64,000 nucleotides of DNA, taken from contig NZ_CP141799.1 in the NCBI RefSeq assembly GCF_035621475.1, positions 3,832,501 to 3,896,500 on the forward strand. The letters are read 5' to 3'. Below are positions 1 to 9,474 of the stretch, piece after piece. The notes beneath the pieces are model-generated. The model did not search any database, had not been told where the DNA came from, and saw nothing but the letters and a program-made list of their open reading frames with translations. The DNA is from Pseudomonas paeninsulae. GTDB lineage: Bacteria; Pseudomonadota; Gammaproteobacteria; Pseudomonadales; Pseudomonadaceae. A program made the translations under genes and the position numbers. How positions within the stretch are numbered: position 1 is the first letter of the stretch; every line of letters starts with the position of its first letter.

Positions 1-1
1 G

Positions 2-481
2 CAGAGCTTTGTGACTACCTTCGACAGCCTGCTGCGCGGCCAGCAGTGGCAAACCGTCAAACGCAGCGCCGACTTGCAGCACTATGTGCGCGAAATAGAA
101 GGCCTGTTTCACCAGGCCATGGCGCATTTTGCCGCCAACCAGCAGTTTGACCACAGCTGCGGCGTACTCTTCCGCGACCCGCGCACGGTGCGCTGTTATC
201 TGCTCAATGAGGCCGGTTATCAGGTGTCGCGCAATGTCTATGCGCCGCACTACCAGCAGCAGATGAATGCGCGATTTGCGCCGCTGTTATGTGGCGACAA
301 CGCCAACTGGTCGCACAAGCACTACCACTACCGGGCGCTGAAGCAACCTGGGGTCATTCAGATCAGCCGGCCCTATCTGTCGGTCGCCGATTCACGCATG
401 TGCATCACCGTCTCGCAGACCGTCAAGGTGGGCGGCACGCTCTATGTCTTCTGCTGCGACCTGGATTGGCAGGAACAATGA
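2..481 (+). CDS. C-terminal part of a probable signalling protein (sensor-like domain), cut by window edge
   Basis: The frame is open to the left edge and stops at 481, so the start lies outside the window. A GTG at position 11 is available but nothing shows that it is used. The visible 159 or so residues contain an aromatic-rich stretch (GVLFRDPRTVRCYLL, then SHKHYHYRALKQPG, then RPYLSVADSRMCITVS). This resembles the PDC/Cache-like C-terminal sensory region found behind EAL domains in some Pseudomonas proteins. No EAL or GGDEF motif is visible in this fragment, so the assignment to c-di-GMP signalling is an inference from memory of similar proteins. From 482 to 599 I see no gene. Confidence 0.5.
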   Translation, partial: QSFVTTFDSLLRGQQWQTVKRSADLQHYVREIEGLFHQAMAHFAANQQFDHSCGVLFRDPRTVRCYLLNEAGYQVSRNVYAPHYQQQMNARFAPLLCGDNANWSHKHYHYRALKQPGVIQISRPYLSVADSRMCITVSQTVKVGGTLYVFCCDLDWQEQ

Positions 482-599
482 GGAGATCCGCCTCGAGGGC
501 GAGTCGAGATCGGATGATCTGAGCGTGCTTGATAACCTGAGCGAATCGGTGATTCACGTGACGAGCCCGCATTGACCTGCAAGCCCCCTGCTCGCTTCG

Positions 600-1346
600 T
601 CAGCTCAGGGCTGGATGCCCTCGCCGCGCTTCGGCGGGAACATAGAACAGCAGGCGATCGGTTTCTTTCTTGACCACGGCGTAACACTCGCAACTCAGCT
701 GCTCGAGTTTGCCCCGATCCAGCACCCTGATATGCCCGCGGCTGTATTCGATCACGCCAAGCTTCTGCAACTTGCCGGCGGCCTCGGTAACCCCTTCGCG
801 GCGTACGCCAAGCATGTTGGCGATCAGTTCCTGGGTCATGCTCAACTGGTCGCCTGGCAGGCGATCCAGCGACAACAGCAGCCAGCGGCACAGTTGCTGG
901 TCAATCGAATGGTGTCGGTTGCACACGGCCGTCTGCGCCATTTGCGTCAGCAGCGCCTGGGTATAGCGCAACATGAGGTGCAACATCTCGCCATGGCGGT
1001 TGACCTCATCCTTGAACTGCTTGCCTTGCAAGCGGAAGGCATAGCCGGCGCTCTGCACGATCGCCCTGCTCGGGGTGCTTTCGCCGCCCATGAACACGGC
1101 GACGCCGATCAGGCCTTCATTGCCCACCACAGAAATCTCCGCCGACGCGCCGTTTTCCATCACATAGAGCAACGACACGATGGCGTCGATCGGAAAATAG
1201 ACGTGGTGCAAGGCGTCCCCGGATTCATACAAGACCTTGCCGAGCGGCAGGGGGATCAACTCGAGATTCACCAGCAGGCGTTGCTGCACGTCGGCTGGCA
1301 AGGCCGCCAGAAGGTGGTTCTGTTGCGGCGTGGGCATCGTGGACAT
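600..1346 (-). CDS. Crp/Fnr-family transcriptional regulator
   Basis: A 248-residue cytoplasmic regulator. An N-terminal cyclic-nucleotide-binding-like beta roll (about residues 15-125, with GKVLYESGDALHHVYFP and SAEISVVGNEGLIGV) is followed by a C-terminal winged helix-turn-helix (TQELIANMLGVRREGVTEAAGKL). The roll lacks the arginine/serine phosphate-binding cassette of true cAMP receptors, and there is no N-terminal FNR cysteine cluster, so the effector is unknown. I chose ATG 1346 (MSTMPTPQQN), preceded by GGTGG about 6 nt upstream. In-frame starts at 1373 and 1397 exist but do not fit the family N-terminus as I remember it. It is convergent to nothing and probably monocistronic. A perfect palindrome lies 76 nt upstream at 1422-1437. 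Confidence 0.85.
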   Translation of the reverse strand: MSTMPTPQQNHLLAALPADVQQRLLVNLELIPLPLGKVLYESGDALHHVYFPIDAIVSLLYVMENGASAEISVVGNEGLIGVAVFMGGESTPSRAIVQSAGYAFRLQGKQFKDEVNRHGEMLHLMLRYTQALLTQMAQTAVCNRHHSIDQQLCRWLLLSLDRLPGDQLSMTQELIANMLGVRREGVTEAAGKLQKLGVIEYSRGHIRVLDRGKLEQLSCECYAVVKKETDRLLFYVPAEARRGHPALS

Positions 1347-1421
1347 AGCTGCCACCGTTCGATTGAAGACCATGGGAAATACCCTTCCCCACCACACAGG
1401 ATAGCCCCAGGTCGTCCTGCC

Positions 1422-1437
1422 TGCGTACGTTTACGCA
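1422..1437. promoter_or_regulatory. Palindrome upstream of the Crp/Fnr gene, candidate operator
   Basis: TGCGTA, four spacer bases and TACGCA form a perfect 6-4-6 palindrome in the 268-bp gap between the regulator (start 1346) and the end of gdhA (1615). The symmetry and position suit a dimeric regulator such as the Crp/Fnr protein itself. Autoregulation is an inference. The rest of the gap shows no gene. Confidence 0.4.
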
Positions 1438-1614
1438 CAGAAAGGAGCACTGGGGGCACTGGCGAATGCCCGCGTCCAGGCGCCGAGGTTCGGCTGCCCG
1501 CAGGAAAAACCTGATCAATGGCAGGCGACCACGATTTATCCGCGCCGTACTGCCGCGAAGATCGTGACCGCCCATCCCTGTACTGTCAGCCGACGGTGAA
1601 TGGCCCCACTCGGT

Positions 1615-2955
<1,341 letters not shown>

Positions 2956-3189
2956 GGGACTGCCCTCGATTGACCGTGCTCATACGGTCACTCACTGAAA
3001 TTTGGCAGCACTCTAGCAGCAGCAAACGCACCGCAATAGAGCGAAATGTCGCCTTTATGAACCTTTATGGTACGAAGACATAAATTGTGCGTTGAGCCAT
3101 AAGCACGACTCAGGACAAATCATCGTTTGGCTGGGGGGTTTATCCTGCTCGGCGCCGGAGCAGGGTCAGGTTTGCAGAACCGATGCCCG

Positions 3190-3609
3190 CTAGCGCTCGA
3201 TCACCTGGCCGCGCATGGGTGCCAGGCGCGCCAACAGGCGGTTCTGCGCCGGCGTGGCGATGCCTTCGGCGTCCATGGCGTCCTGCAGGTTTTCCACCAG
3301 GGCATTGAAGTCGCTGCGGGTGAGATTCTGCCCCTTGTGGCTGTCTTGCATGCTGTCACCGGTGTAGATGCAGGGGCCGCCGGCCTCGACGCAAAGCTGT
3401 TCGACCAGCTTGTCGCGCAGACGCACGATGTCGATATTCTCGAAGTGGTGGACGATGCGCTGGTCCCTGGCGATATTGAGCAGCATGCCTTCGACGATAC
3501 GGGTGATGCCCGGCTGTTCGCCCAAGGCGCGGTACAGGCTGTCATCGGTTGGCGCGCGCTGAGCGCAGGCGGCCAGGCTCAACACCAGGACCAGCAGCAC
3601 AATGCGCAT
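3190..3609 (-). CDS. Group I truncated haemoglobin, predicted lipoprotein
   Basis: 139 residues. A signal peptide with lipobox LAAC places the acylated Cys at residue 15, so the globin is membrane-anchored facing the periplasm, which is unusual for a globin. The globin part shows YRALGEQPGITRIVEGML, HHFENIDIVRLRDKLVEQ and the proximal-histidine segment DSHKGQNLT (His91), as in group I truncated haemoglobins. These bind O2, NO or CO at haem. It is the last gene of a four-gene minus-strand operon and starts 2 nt after the DUF3034 gene ends. The physiological role is unknown. Confidence 0.85.
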   Translation of the reverse strand: MRIVLLVLVLSLAACAQRAPTDDSLYRALGEQPGITRIVEGMLLNIARDQRIVHHFENIDIVRLRDKLVEQLCVEAGGPCIYTGDSMQDSHKGQNLTRSDFNALVENLQDAMDAEGIATPAQNRLLARLAPMRGQVIER

Positions 3610-3611
3610 CG

Positions 3612-4472
3612 CTAGAAGCTCCCCTGCACGGACAGGTAAGTAGCGTTCTGGTTATCCAGACTGGCGATCTCGCCGAGGCGCGCGTAGGCCAGCACCAGCG
3701 CCAGGTGTTTGTTGGGAAAGTAGCCGAGGAACAGGTCGGCCCAATCGCTTTCACCCGCGAAGCTGAGGTTGTCCGGTTTCTCGCGGTATTCGACACCGAG
3801 CGCCCAGTGACGGTCGAACAGTACGGCGACCGAGCCTTCCTTGAGCAGCGAGTGCTGGTCACGGCGGTCGCCGCCGAAGCCGAGCAGGCCCAGTTCGTTG
3901 GCTCGGCTGTAGCGCAGACCGCCGTTGAGCAGCAGGTTGTAGCCGAAGGCACCGCCGAGAATCAGCCGACTGGCGCTGAGGTAGCCTTCGGTGTCTGCGC
4001 TGCGCTGGGCGCCGACCAGCCTGGGGATGAGAAAATCCTTCTGCCGCTTGTGCTGGACACCGAACGATAGCTGGGGCAATTGCCCGTAGATCAGGTCGCC
4101 GAACAGCCGCAACTTCACCCCGAAGATGTCCTGGCTCAGGCTGTTCTGCGGCAAATTGAGACCACGTGCCAGGTTGCCCAGGTCGAAGCGCTGGCGCGCA
4201 TAGGATAATTCCACACGGTTGTCGAACGACGCTGCCACACCCGCTACATCCAGGCGGTAGTCAGCTGTTTCCACTCGGGTGGCGAACACATCGGCGCCCC
4301 ACTCACCCCGTTCGCCATAACCGGATAGCACCGCCCACGGGGTGATGCCGCCACCCGCCGCACCTTCCAGGCTGCTCGCCCCGCCAGTGGCCAGCAGGCG
4401 GCCCTGGTCGGCAACCGCCAGGCTTGAACACAGACTGAATAACGCCACGCCAAGCCATTGTGAGTACTGCAT
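3612..4472 (-). CDS. DUF3034-family probable outer membrane protein
   Basis: 286 residues with an N-terminal signal peptide (SLCSSLAVADQGRLLATGGASSLEG, cleavage near residue 21). The rest alternates polar and aromatic residues (FDNRVELSYARQRFDLG, GFGGDRRDQHSLLKEGSVAVLFDRHWALGVEYREKP) and ends in a terminal Phe, which suggests an outer-membrane beta barrel. It matches the DUF3034 family as I remember it. No function is established. It sits 4 nt after the EAL gene and 2 nt before the haemoglobin gene, so all are surely co-transcribed. A pore or anchor for the neighbouring redox proteins is a guess. Confidence 0.75.
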   Translation of the reverse strand: MQYSQWLGVALFSLCSSLAVADQGRLLATGGASSLEGAAGGGITPWAVLSGYGERGEWGADVFATRVETADYRLDVAGVAASFDNRVELSYARQRFDLGNLARGLNLPQNSLSQDIFGVKLRLFGDLIYGQLPQLSFGVQHKRQKDFLIPRLVGAQRSADTEGYLSASRLILGGAFGYNLLLNGGLRYSRANELGLLGFGGDRRDQHSLLKEGSVAVLFDRHWALGVEYREKPDNLSFAGESDWADLFLGYFPNKHLALVLAYARLGEIASLDNQNATYLSVQGSF

Positions 4473-4476
4473 AGTC

Positions 4477-6819
4477 TCAAGACACCTTCAACGCGGCAGT
4501 CGGCAACGGCAGAGCGATCCAGGCCTCGAAGGCCTCGGCCGGCAGCGGCCGGCTGATCAGGTAGCCCTGGGCGGAGTCACATTTCCAGCGTTCGAGCAAG
4601 CGCAGGCTGCAGGCCAACTCGACGCCCTCAGCAACCACCTTGAGGCCCAGGCTGTGGCTCATTTCGATGGTCGAGCGAACAATCACGGCGTCTTCGCTGG
4701 CCTCATCCAGGTCAAGGATGAAGGACTGGTCGATTTTCAACTCCTGCACCGGCATGCGTTTGAGCTGGGCCAGCGAGGAATAGCCCGTGCCGAAATCGTC
4801 CACCGATAGGCTGATGCCGAGGTCGCGCAAACCGTGCAGCACTTGCAGCGCCAGCGTGGGGTTGAGCATCACCCCGCTTTCGGTAATCTCGAAAATCAGT
4901 TGTTCGGCCGGCACCTGGTAGCGCCGCAACAACTGGCCGACGCGCGCAGGCAGCTTGGGGTTGACCAGGTCCTCGGTGGAGATATTCAGCGATAGCTGCA
5001 CGCGCAGGCCGCGGCCGTTCCACGCCTGCAACTGCCGCAGAGCTTCTTCAATCACCCAGGCGGTAAGGCTCTGGATACTGCCGGTACGCTCGGCCAGGGG
5101 AATGAACTCGCCTGGCGAAATCATCCCCAGCTGCGGATGCTGCCAGCGCAGCAGGGCTTCGGCCTGGCGCACCGTGCCGGTAGCGATATCCAGCTTGGGT
5201 TGGTAATGCAGCAGCAATTCGGCGTTGTCGGGGGCCAGGCGCAGGTCGCGGATCAGGCGAATCTGCCGCTGGTGTACGGCGTCGCGGCCGCGCTCGTACA
5301 TCAGCAGGCGGCCAGGCAGCTGCGCGGCGTCCTGCATGGCGATACTGGCGCGGCGCAACAGGTCATCCGCGGTTTCGCCATCGGCCGGGTAGGCGGCGAT
5401 GCCGACACAGCAATCCAGGACGACCTCCTGATTGCCGATGCGCAAGGGCTGGCTGAGTAATTGCTGCAAGCGGTCGCCGACCACAATTGCACTGTCGCCG
5501 TCGCTGTTTTCCAGCAACAGCAGTAACTCGCTGGTCATCAACTGAGCCAGGCTGTCGCCGGGGCGCAGGCTGTCTTGCAGACGCTGGCTGAGTTGCTGCA
5601 GGGCCAGATCGCTGGCACCCGGACCACAGCTGTCGTTGACCGCACGCAAGTTGCCTACGCCCACATACAGCAGCGCCGTTGGCCGTCCGGCGGCAATCGC
5701 ACTGCCGAGCCGCTCCTGCGCCAGGGTGCGGTTGGGCAGACCGGTCAGCGCATCATGCAGGGCGTTATGCGCCAGTTGTCGCTCACGCTCGGCAATGCCC
5801 AGCTGCATGGTATGAAACGCCTTGGCCAAGCTGCCCAGCTCATCGTTGCGGTGCAGTTCGAGGGGCATCTGGTAATCACCCTGGCCCACCCGCTCGGCCA
5901 CAGCCGCCAGGCGCTGTACCGGCTTTGATATATTGCGCGCCAGCAACAAGGCACCACCCAGCGCGGCCAGCAGTGCGGCCATGGCGATCAACAGAATATT
6001 GCGATCGAGTGGGGCAAAGGCCTGTTGTGCCTGGGTCATGGATTTATGCAGCAGGGCCTGGACCTCAAAGCCATCGCCACTGGCAAGCACCAGACGTTGA
6101 TCGAGGTAGCGCTCTTCGCCGATCATCATCGGATCGTTAGCAGCGGCTGGCTCAATCGCCATGTCGTTCCTCAGCAACGCCTGCGTCGAGGCTGGCAAGG
6201 TACTGATCCAGATCGCCGGCAGACCCTCCTGATTGGCAATCAGGGTCAGCTCGAGCAGGGTCAGTTCGCGCAGCTCGCGAGCGAATGCCTCGTCCACCTC
6301 GAAGCCCATCATCACTCGCGCGATCGGTAGAGGGGCATTGACCGTGGCTTGCACCAACAGGTAGATGCTGTCGCCGATCGGCATCAGGTAAATCTGCACG
6401 CCTGCGCGCTGCTGCGCCATCGCCTGGGCACTCAGACGTGCGGCGGTCTGCCCGCTGATGCGCCGGTCGGTGCTTACTTCAAGGTTGCCATCGAGGCCGA
6501 GCATCATCACCGCGCTGGCATTGATCCGTGCGCCATGGTTGGCCAGCGCCGAGCGAATGGTTTCGCTATCGCCGCTGGCCACTGCCGCCTTGAAGCCAAA
6601 GTCGGCGGCCAGCACCTGCACCGCGTCGCGCAATTGCCGACCGCGCACATCCAGTAGTTGTTCGAAGACCCGCGTACCGACATCCAACTGCTCGCGGGCC
6701 TGGCTGCGCACGGCCACATTGGTGGCGGCCTGCACGGCAAAGTACAGCGCGCCGACCACCACCAGCATCAGCAGGATCAACACACTGGCGATGCGCGCCT
6801 GAAAACTACGGGGCAGCAT
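4477..6819 (-). CDS. Membrane GGDEF/EAL protein, probable c-di-GMP phosphodiesterase
   Basis: 780 residues. A transmembrane helix at about 10-30 is followed by a periplasmic double-Cache-like sensor (about 31-272), a second helix (about 273-294), HAMP (about 295-345), GGDEF (about 350-510) and EAL (about 525-770). The GGDEF signature is degenerate (MTSEL at 428-432), so cyclase activity is unlikely. The EAL domain keeps EALLRW (554-559), NIST, FEITES, DDFGTGYSS (674-682) and EGVE (731-734), so hydrolysis of c-di-GMP is likely. I chose ATG 6819, which has AAGAAAG upstream and overlaps the cupredoxin gene by 14 nt; a longer frame to 7023 lacks a credible N-terminus. It is the second gene of the four-gene operon. 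Confidence 0.9.
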   Translation of the reverse strand: MLPRSFQARIASVLILLMLVVVGALYFAVQAATNVAVRSQAREQLDVGTRVFEQLLDVRGRQLRDAVQVLAADFGFKAAVASGDSETIRSALANHGARINASAVMMLGLDGNLEVSTDRRISGQTAARLSAQAMAQQRAGVQIYLMPIGDSIYLLVQATVNAPLPIARVMMGFEVDEAFARELRELTLLELTLIANQEGLPAIWISTLPASTQALLRNDMAIEPAAANDPMMIGEERYLDQRLVLASGDGFEVQALLHKSMTQAQQAFAPLDRNILLIAMAALLAALGGALLLARNISKPVQRLAAVAERVGQGDYQMPLELHRNDELGSLAKAFHTMQLGIAERERQLAHNALHDALTGLPNRTLAQERLGSAIAAGRPTALLYVGVGNLRAVNDSCGPGASDLALQQLSQRLQDSLRPGDSLAQLMTSELLLLLENSDGDSAIVVGDRLQQLLSQPLRIGNQEVVLDCCVGIAAYPADGETADDLLRRASIAMQDAAQLPGRLLMYERGRDAVHQRQIRLIRDLRLAPDNAELLLHYQPKLDIATGTVRQAEALLRWQHPQLGMISPGEFIPLAERTGSIQSLTAWVIEEALRQLQAWNGRGLRVQLSLNISTEDLVNPKLPARVGQLLRRYQVPAEQLIFEITESGVMLNPTLALQVLHGLRDLGISLSVDDFGTGYSSLAQLKRMPVQELKIDQSFILDLDEASEDAVIVRSTIEMSHSLGLKVVAEGVELACSLRLLERWKCDSAQGYLISRPLPAEAFEAWIALPLPTAALKVS

Positions 6820-7498
6820 CACGCTGCGCTTTCTTGAAGGCATCGCCAAAGGCACTCGCTGGCGCCTGCGGCGAAGCGACAACGGCGGACGCCTGCATGG
6901 CCAGGGTAAAGCGCTGCTGGGTTTGCTGTTCGCCGAGCACCAGCGTGCCTGCAGCTTGCGGCAGCCTGTCGGGGGCCTGCGGGTGCCACAAGCTGATGGC
7001 GTAACTGCCAACCGGCAAGCCATCGAACTGCACCCTGCCCTGGACGTCGCTCACCGCGAACCAGGGGTCGTCGGTGACATAGACATAGCCAACCATCCAG
7101 TCATGGATATTGCAGCCGAGCACCACCGCACCGGGCTTATCGAACAGCACCGGTTCGCTGGGTGTGCCCTGGTATAGGCGCAGCTCGAACTTTTTGGCTG
7201 GCGAGAAGGAATAGACGTGGTGGCGAATATTGTCGCTGTTGGGGAAGGCCACCTCGGTACCGCTACGCACCACCAGCACGTTTGGCACGAACTGCTTGGC
7301 CTGTTGATCCATCAGCGCCGGCACCGGCTCGGCCTCCGCGCCCAAGGGCCCGCGCAAGGTCAACACCGCACCCGCCAACGGCTGGCCCTGGGCATCGACC
7401 AACTCGGCGTTCAGGCTGGCGGCCCAGAGCGCTGGGCTTATAGAGCAGAGCAGGCCAAGCAAGGCAACGCGTGATAGCTCGAAGAAAAATTTGCTCAT
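6806..7498 (-). CDS. Periplasmic cupredoxin-like protein (methylamine utilisation protein-like)
   Basis: 230 residues with a signal peptide (cleavage near ALWA, residue 26). A predicted type 1 copper site is formed by His93 or His94 (NIRHHVYSF), Cys129, His132 and Met135. The C-x2-H-x2-M spacing is that of amicyanin-like cupredoxins. An additional carboxypeptidase-regulatory-like beta segment follows (VQGRVQFDGLPVGSYAISLWHP). Electron transfer or copper binding in the periplasm is inferred from these residues; the substrate or partner is unknown. It is the first gene of the operon that continues with the EAL protein, DUF3034 and haemoglobin. The 157-bp gap upstream should contain the operon promoter. 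Confidence 0.8.
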   Translation of the reverse strand: MSKFFFELSRVALLGLLCSISPALWAASLNAELVDAQGQPLAGAVLTLRGPLGAEAEPVPALMDQQAKQFVPNVLVVRSGTEVAFPNSDNIRHHVYSFSPAKKFELRLYQGTPSEPVLFDKPGAVVLGCNIHDWMVGYVYVTDDPWFAVSDVQGRVQFDGLPVGSYAISLWHPQAPDRLPQAAGTLVLGEQQTQQRFTLAMQASAVVASPQAPASAFGDAFKKAQRDAAP

Positions 7499-7655
7499 TC
7501 AGCTCGCTCATGTTCGGTGCAATCCGCACCTCGATAGGAATACTCGCCGCCCTGGCAACTCCATAGTTTGAATGTTGACAAGACTAGCCGGGCGCGCGCA
7601 GAAGATCACGCGTTAGCGTTGGATAAACCCTGGGGAGCGCTATCGAACTAAGCGA

Positions 7656-8408
7656 TTATTGGGCGCCACGCAGACGCTTGGGGGTCAGCCCGAGATAGCG
7701 GCGCATGGCCGTGGTCAACGCGCTCTGGCTGGAGAAGCCGCACTCTTCGGCGATGCGGATCAACGGCAGAGCGCTCTCGCGCAACAGCCGGGAGGCACTG
7801 TCGAGACGGGTTTTCAGCAGGTATTGATGGGGCGTCAGGCCGACGCTGTCCTTGAACTGCGCATGGAAATGGCTCGGACTGAGGCAGGCAACCTGGGCCA
7901 GCTCGGCGACGCTGATGCGCCGCGCCAGGTGCTCGAGGATGTAACCGTCCAGCCGCTCCAGATTAAGCGCGCCCGGCACCCGAGCAGATTGTTCGCCGAA
8001 CAGACGCAGGTGCAGCGCACGTAGCAGCACGCCACCGAGGGCGCGCGCCAGCAGTGGGTCGCTGCCGTAACGTTCCAATTCGGCCCCGGCGTAGCTCAGC
8101 AAGTTCTGGAAGTCGGCATCCAGTTGCGGGTAACGCGGCGTCTCGAACAGATGGGTAAGCAGGGCCAGGTCTTCACTGGAGGTGCCCTGCTCATCCAGGT
8201 CGATGATCAGCATGCGGTTGTCACCCATGCCGGCGAACTGGTGATCGGCATCGCCCGGCACCAGGCAGGCGCGCATGCGGCACACCTCACCGCCCCGGCC
8301 GTTGACCTCGAACTCCGCACGGCCGGTCAGCGACAGCACCAACTGGTGGTGATCGTGGGTGTGTTCATGGGCCTGGTCATCCAGGCGCAGCAGGCGCGCT
8401 TTGAGCAT
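7656..8408 (-). CDS. AraC-family regulator, possible PruR
   Basis: 250 residues from ATG 8408. The N-terminal cupin-like domain starts with the histidine-rich HEHTHDHHQLVLSLTGRAEF (about 15-34). The C-terminal double helix-turn-helix covers about 150-248 (ISVAELAQVACLSPSHFHAQFK and PLIRIAEECGFSSQSALTTAMRRYLGLTPKRLR). A GTG at 8441 would add 11 residues. Its position near the AsrA-type protease recalls PruR, the proline-utilisation activator of P. aeruginosa, but put genes are not in the window, so the name is only a suggestion. The 292 bp to the divergent gene at 8701 hold no clear coding region. Confidence 0.8.
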   Translation of the reverse strand: MLKARLLRLDDQAHEHTHDHHQLVLSLTGRAEFEVNGRGGEVCRMRACLVPGDADHQFAGMGDNRMLIIDLDEQGTSSEDLALLTHLFETPRYPQLDADFQNLLSYAGAELERYGSDPLLARALGGVLLRALHLRLFGEQSARVPGALNLERLDGYILEHLARRISVAELAQVACLSPSHFHAQFKDSVGLTPHQYLLKTRLDSASRLLRESALPLIRIAEECGFSSQSALTTAMRRYLGLTPKRLRGAQ

Positions 8409-8700
8409 TACAACGACAATTCCGCAGAGGAGTACTGGCACTTTAACCAGTTGTGCGGGTTGCCGTCATCCCCAGCGACCGGCGGCAGGGAAGTATCCAG
8501 CCAGCCCCCCAGGAGCAAGCCAGCAGCACCGGCCGGCCGACGCACCAAAACAGCCAGGCAGATCGGCGCACGCACAACAATGGGGCAGCACTCGACGCCG
8601 ACGGCCGCGCAAAACCAGCGCCAGGGCAGGCTTGCATCAACTGGCAGGAGAGTTGCTAGCACTCCCCTGATGCACTTTGTGCCCATCCAGGATTCGCCCA

Positions 8701-9417
8701 ATGGAACTCAGCATTGCCCTGGCCTTGGCCGCAGGCCTGTTTCTGCTCGGTCAGTGGCTCAGCCAGTGCGCCTCTCGACGCCACCGGCAGGCCCTTGGCC
8801 AACTGCAAAGCGCCACCCTGCTGCGCACGCTTGAACTGCTGCAGACCTTGCAGAAGCATCGCGGCCTGGGGGCGCAGCAGGACATCGTCAGCGTCAGCCA
8901 GCGCAATGCCCTGGCCCGTCAGCTCGACCAGCTCTGGCTGAACTGGCCAGGCCCCAGCCTGCAACTGGCGCCACTGCAGCAGGACTGGCCGCAACTGCGG
9001 CGCAATCCAGCCGACTTCGAAGCCCACAGCCGCATGATCGAAGCCCTGCTGACGGTCATCGCGCAACTCGAGGAGCGCCTGAGCCTGCACGACGTGCCCG
9101 TACTGCATGGCCTGGGACCGGCATTGCGCCACCTGGAAGACCTGGCGCGCCTGCGCGGCCTGGCGATGCGCGCGGCCAACTACAGCCGCTGCCCAGAGGG
9201 TCTGCACATGCAGATCCGCCTGCTCTGCCAGCACCTCGACGACCCCGCCCACCCGGAACCCCTGCACAGCCTGCTGCAACGCCTGCAGCGGGAGCTGATA
9301 GACGCCACCCAGGTTGGCCTGACGCCCAACGACTACTTTGCCCTGCTCACCCCGCTGATCGACGCTCGCCTGGGGGACTTGCGCCATGCTCTCGAGCGCC
9401 GCATTGCAGCAACCTGA
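8701..9417 (+). CDS. Small membrane-anchored protein with NIT-like helical region, function unknown
   Basis: 238 residues. A single N-terminal hydrophobic helix (IALALAAGLFLLGQWL) is followed by an all-helical, leucine-rich region. LLRTLELLQTLQKHRGLGAQQD resembles the first helix of nitrate/nitrite-sensing (NIT) domains (LQ-x-ER-G-x-S). I do not recognise an enzyme or a DNA-binding motif. ATG 8701 fits better than the upstream frame start at 8677 because it begins directly at the membrane helix. It lies between an AraC gene and asrA; the 57-bp gap to asrA allows co-transcription. Confidence 0.6.
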   Translation: MELSIALALAAGLFLLGQWLSQCASRRHRQALGQLQSATLLRTLELLQTLQKHRGLGAQQDIVSVSQRNALARQLDQLWLNWPGPSLQLAPLQQDWPQLRRNPADFEAHSRMIEALLTVIAQLEERLSLHDVPVLHGLGPALRHLEDLARLRGLAMRAANYSRCPEGLHMQIRLLCQHLDDPAHPEPLHSLLQRLQRELIDATQVGLTPNDYFALLTPLIDARLGDLRHALERRIAAT

Positions 9418-9474
9418 TTGAAATGCGCCAGGCGTTGCCCCATGTAGCACTTAACGTGCAACTACAGGTGCCGC

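Noticed and set aside
4477..6819. EAL protein as LapD, the partner of the adhesin at the right end
   Set aside because: Its EAL domain keeps catalytic motifs and its sensor is Cache-like, whereas LapD is catalytically dead with a different periplasmic domain. It also lies about 50 kb away.
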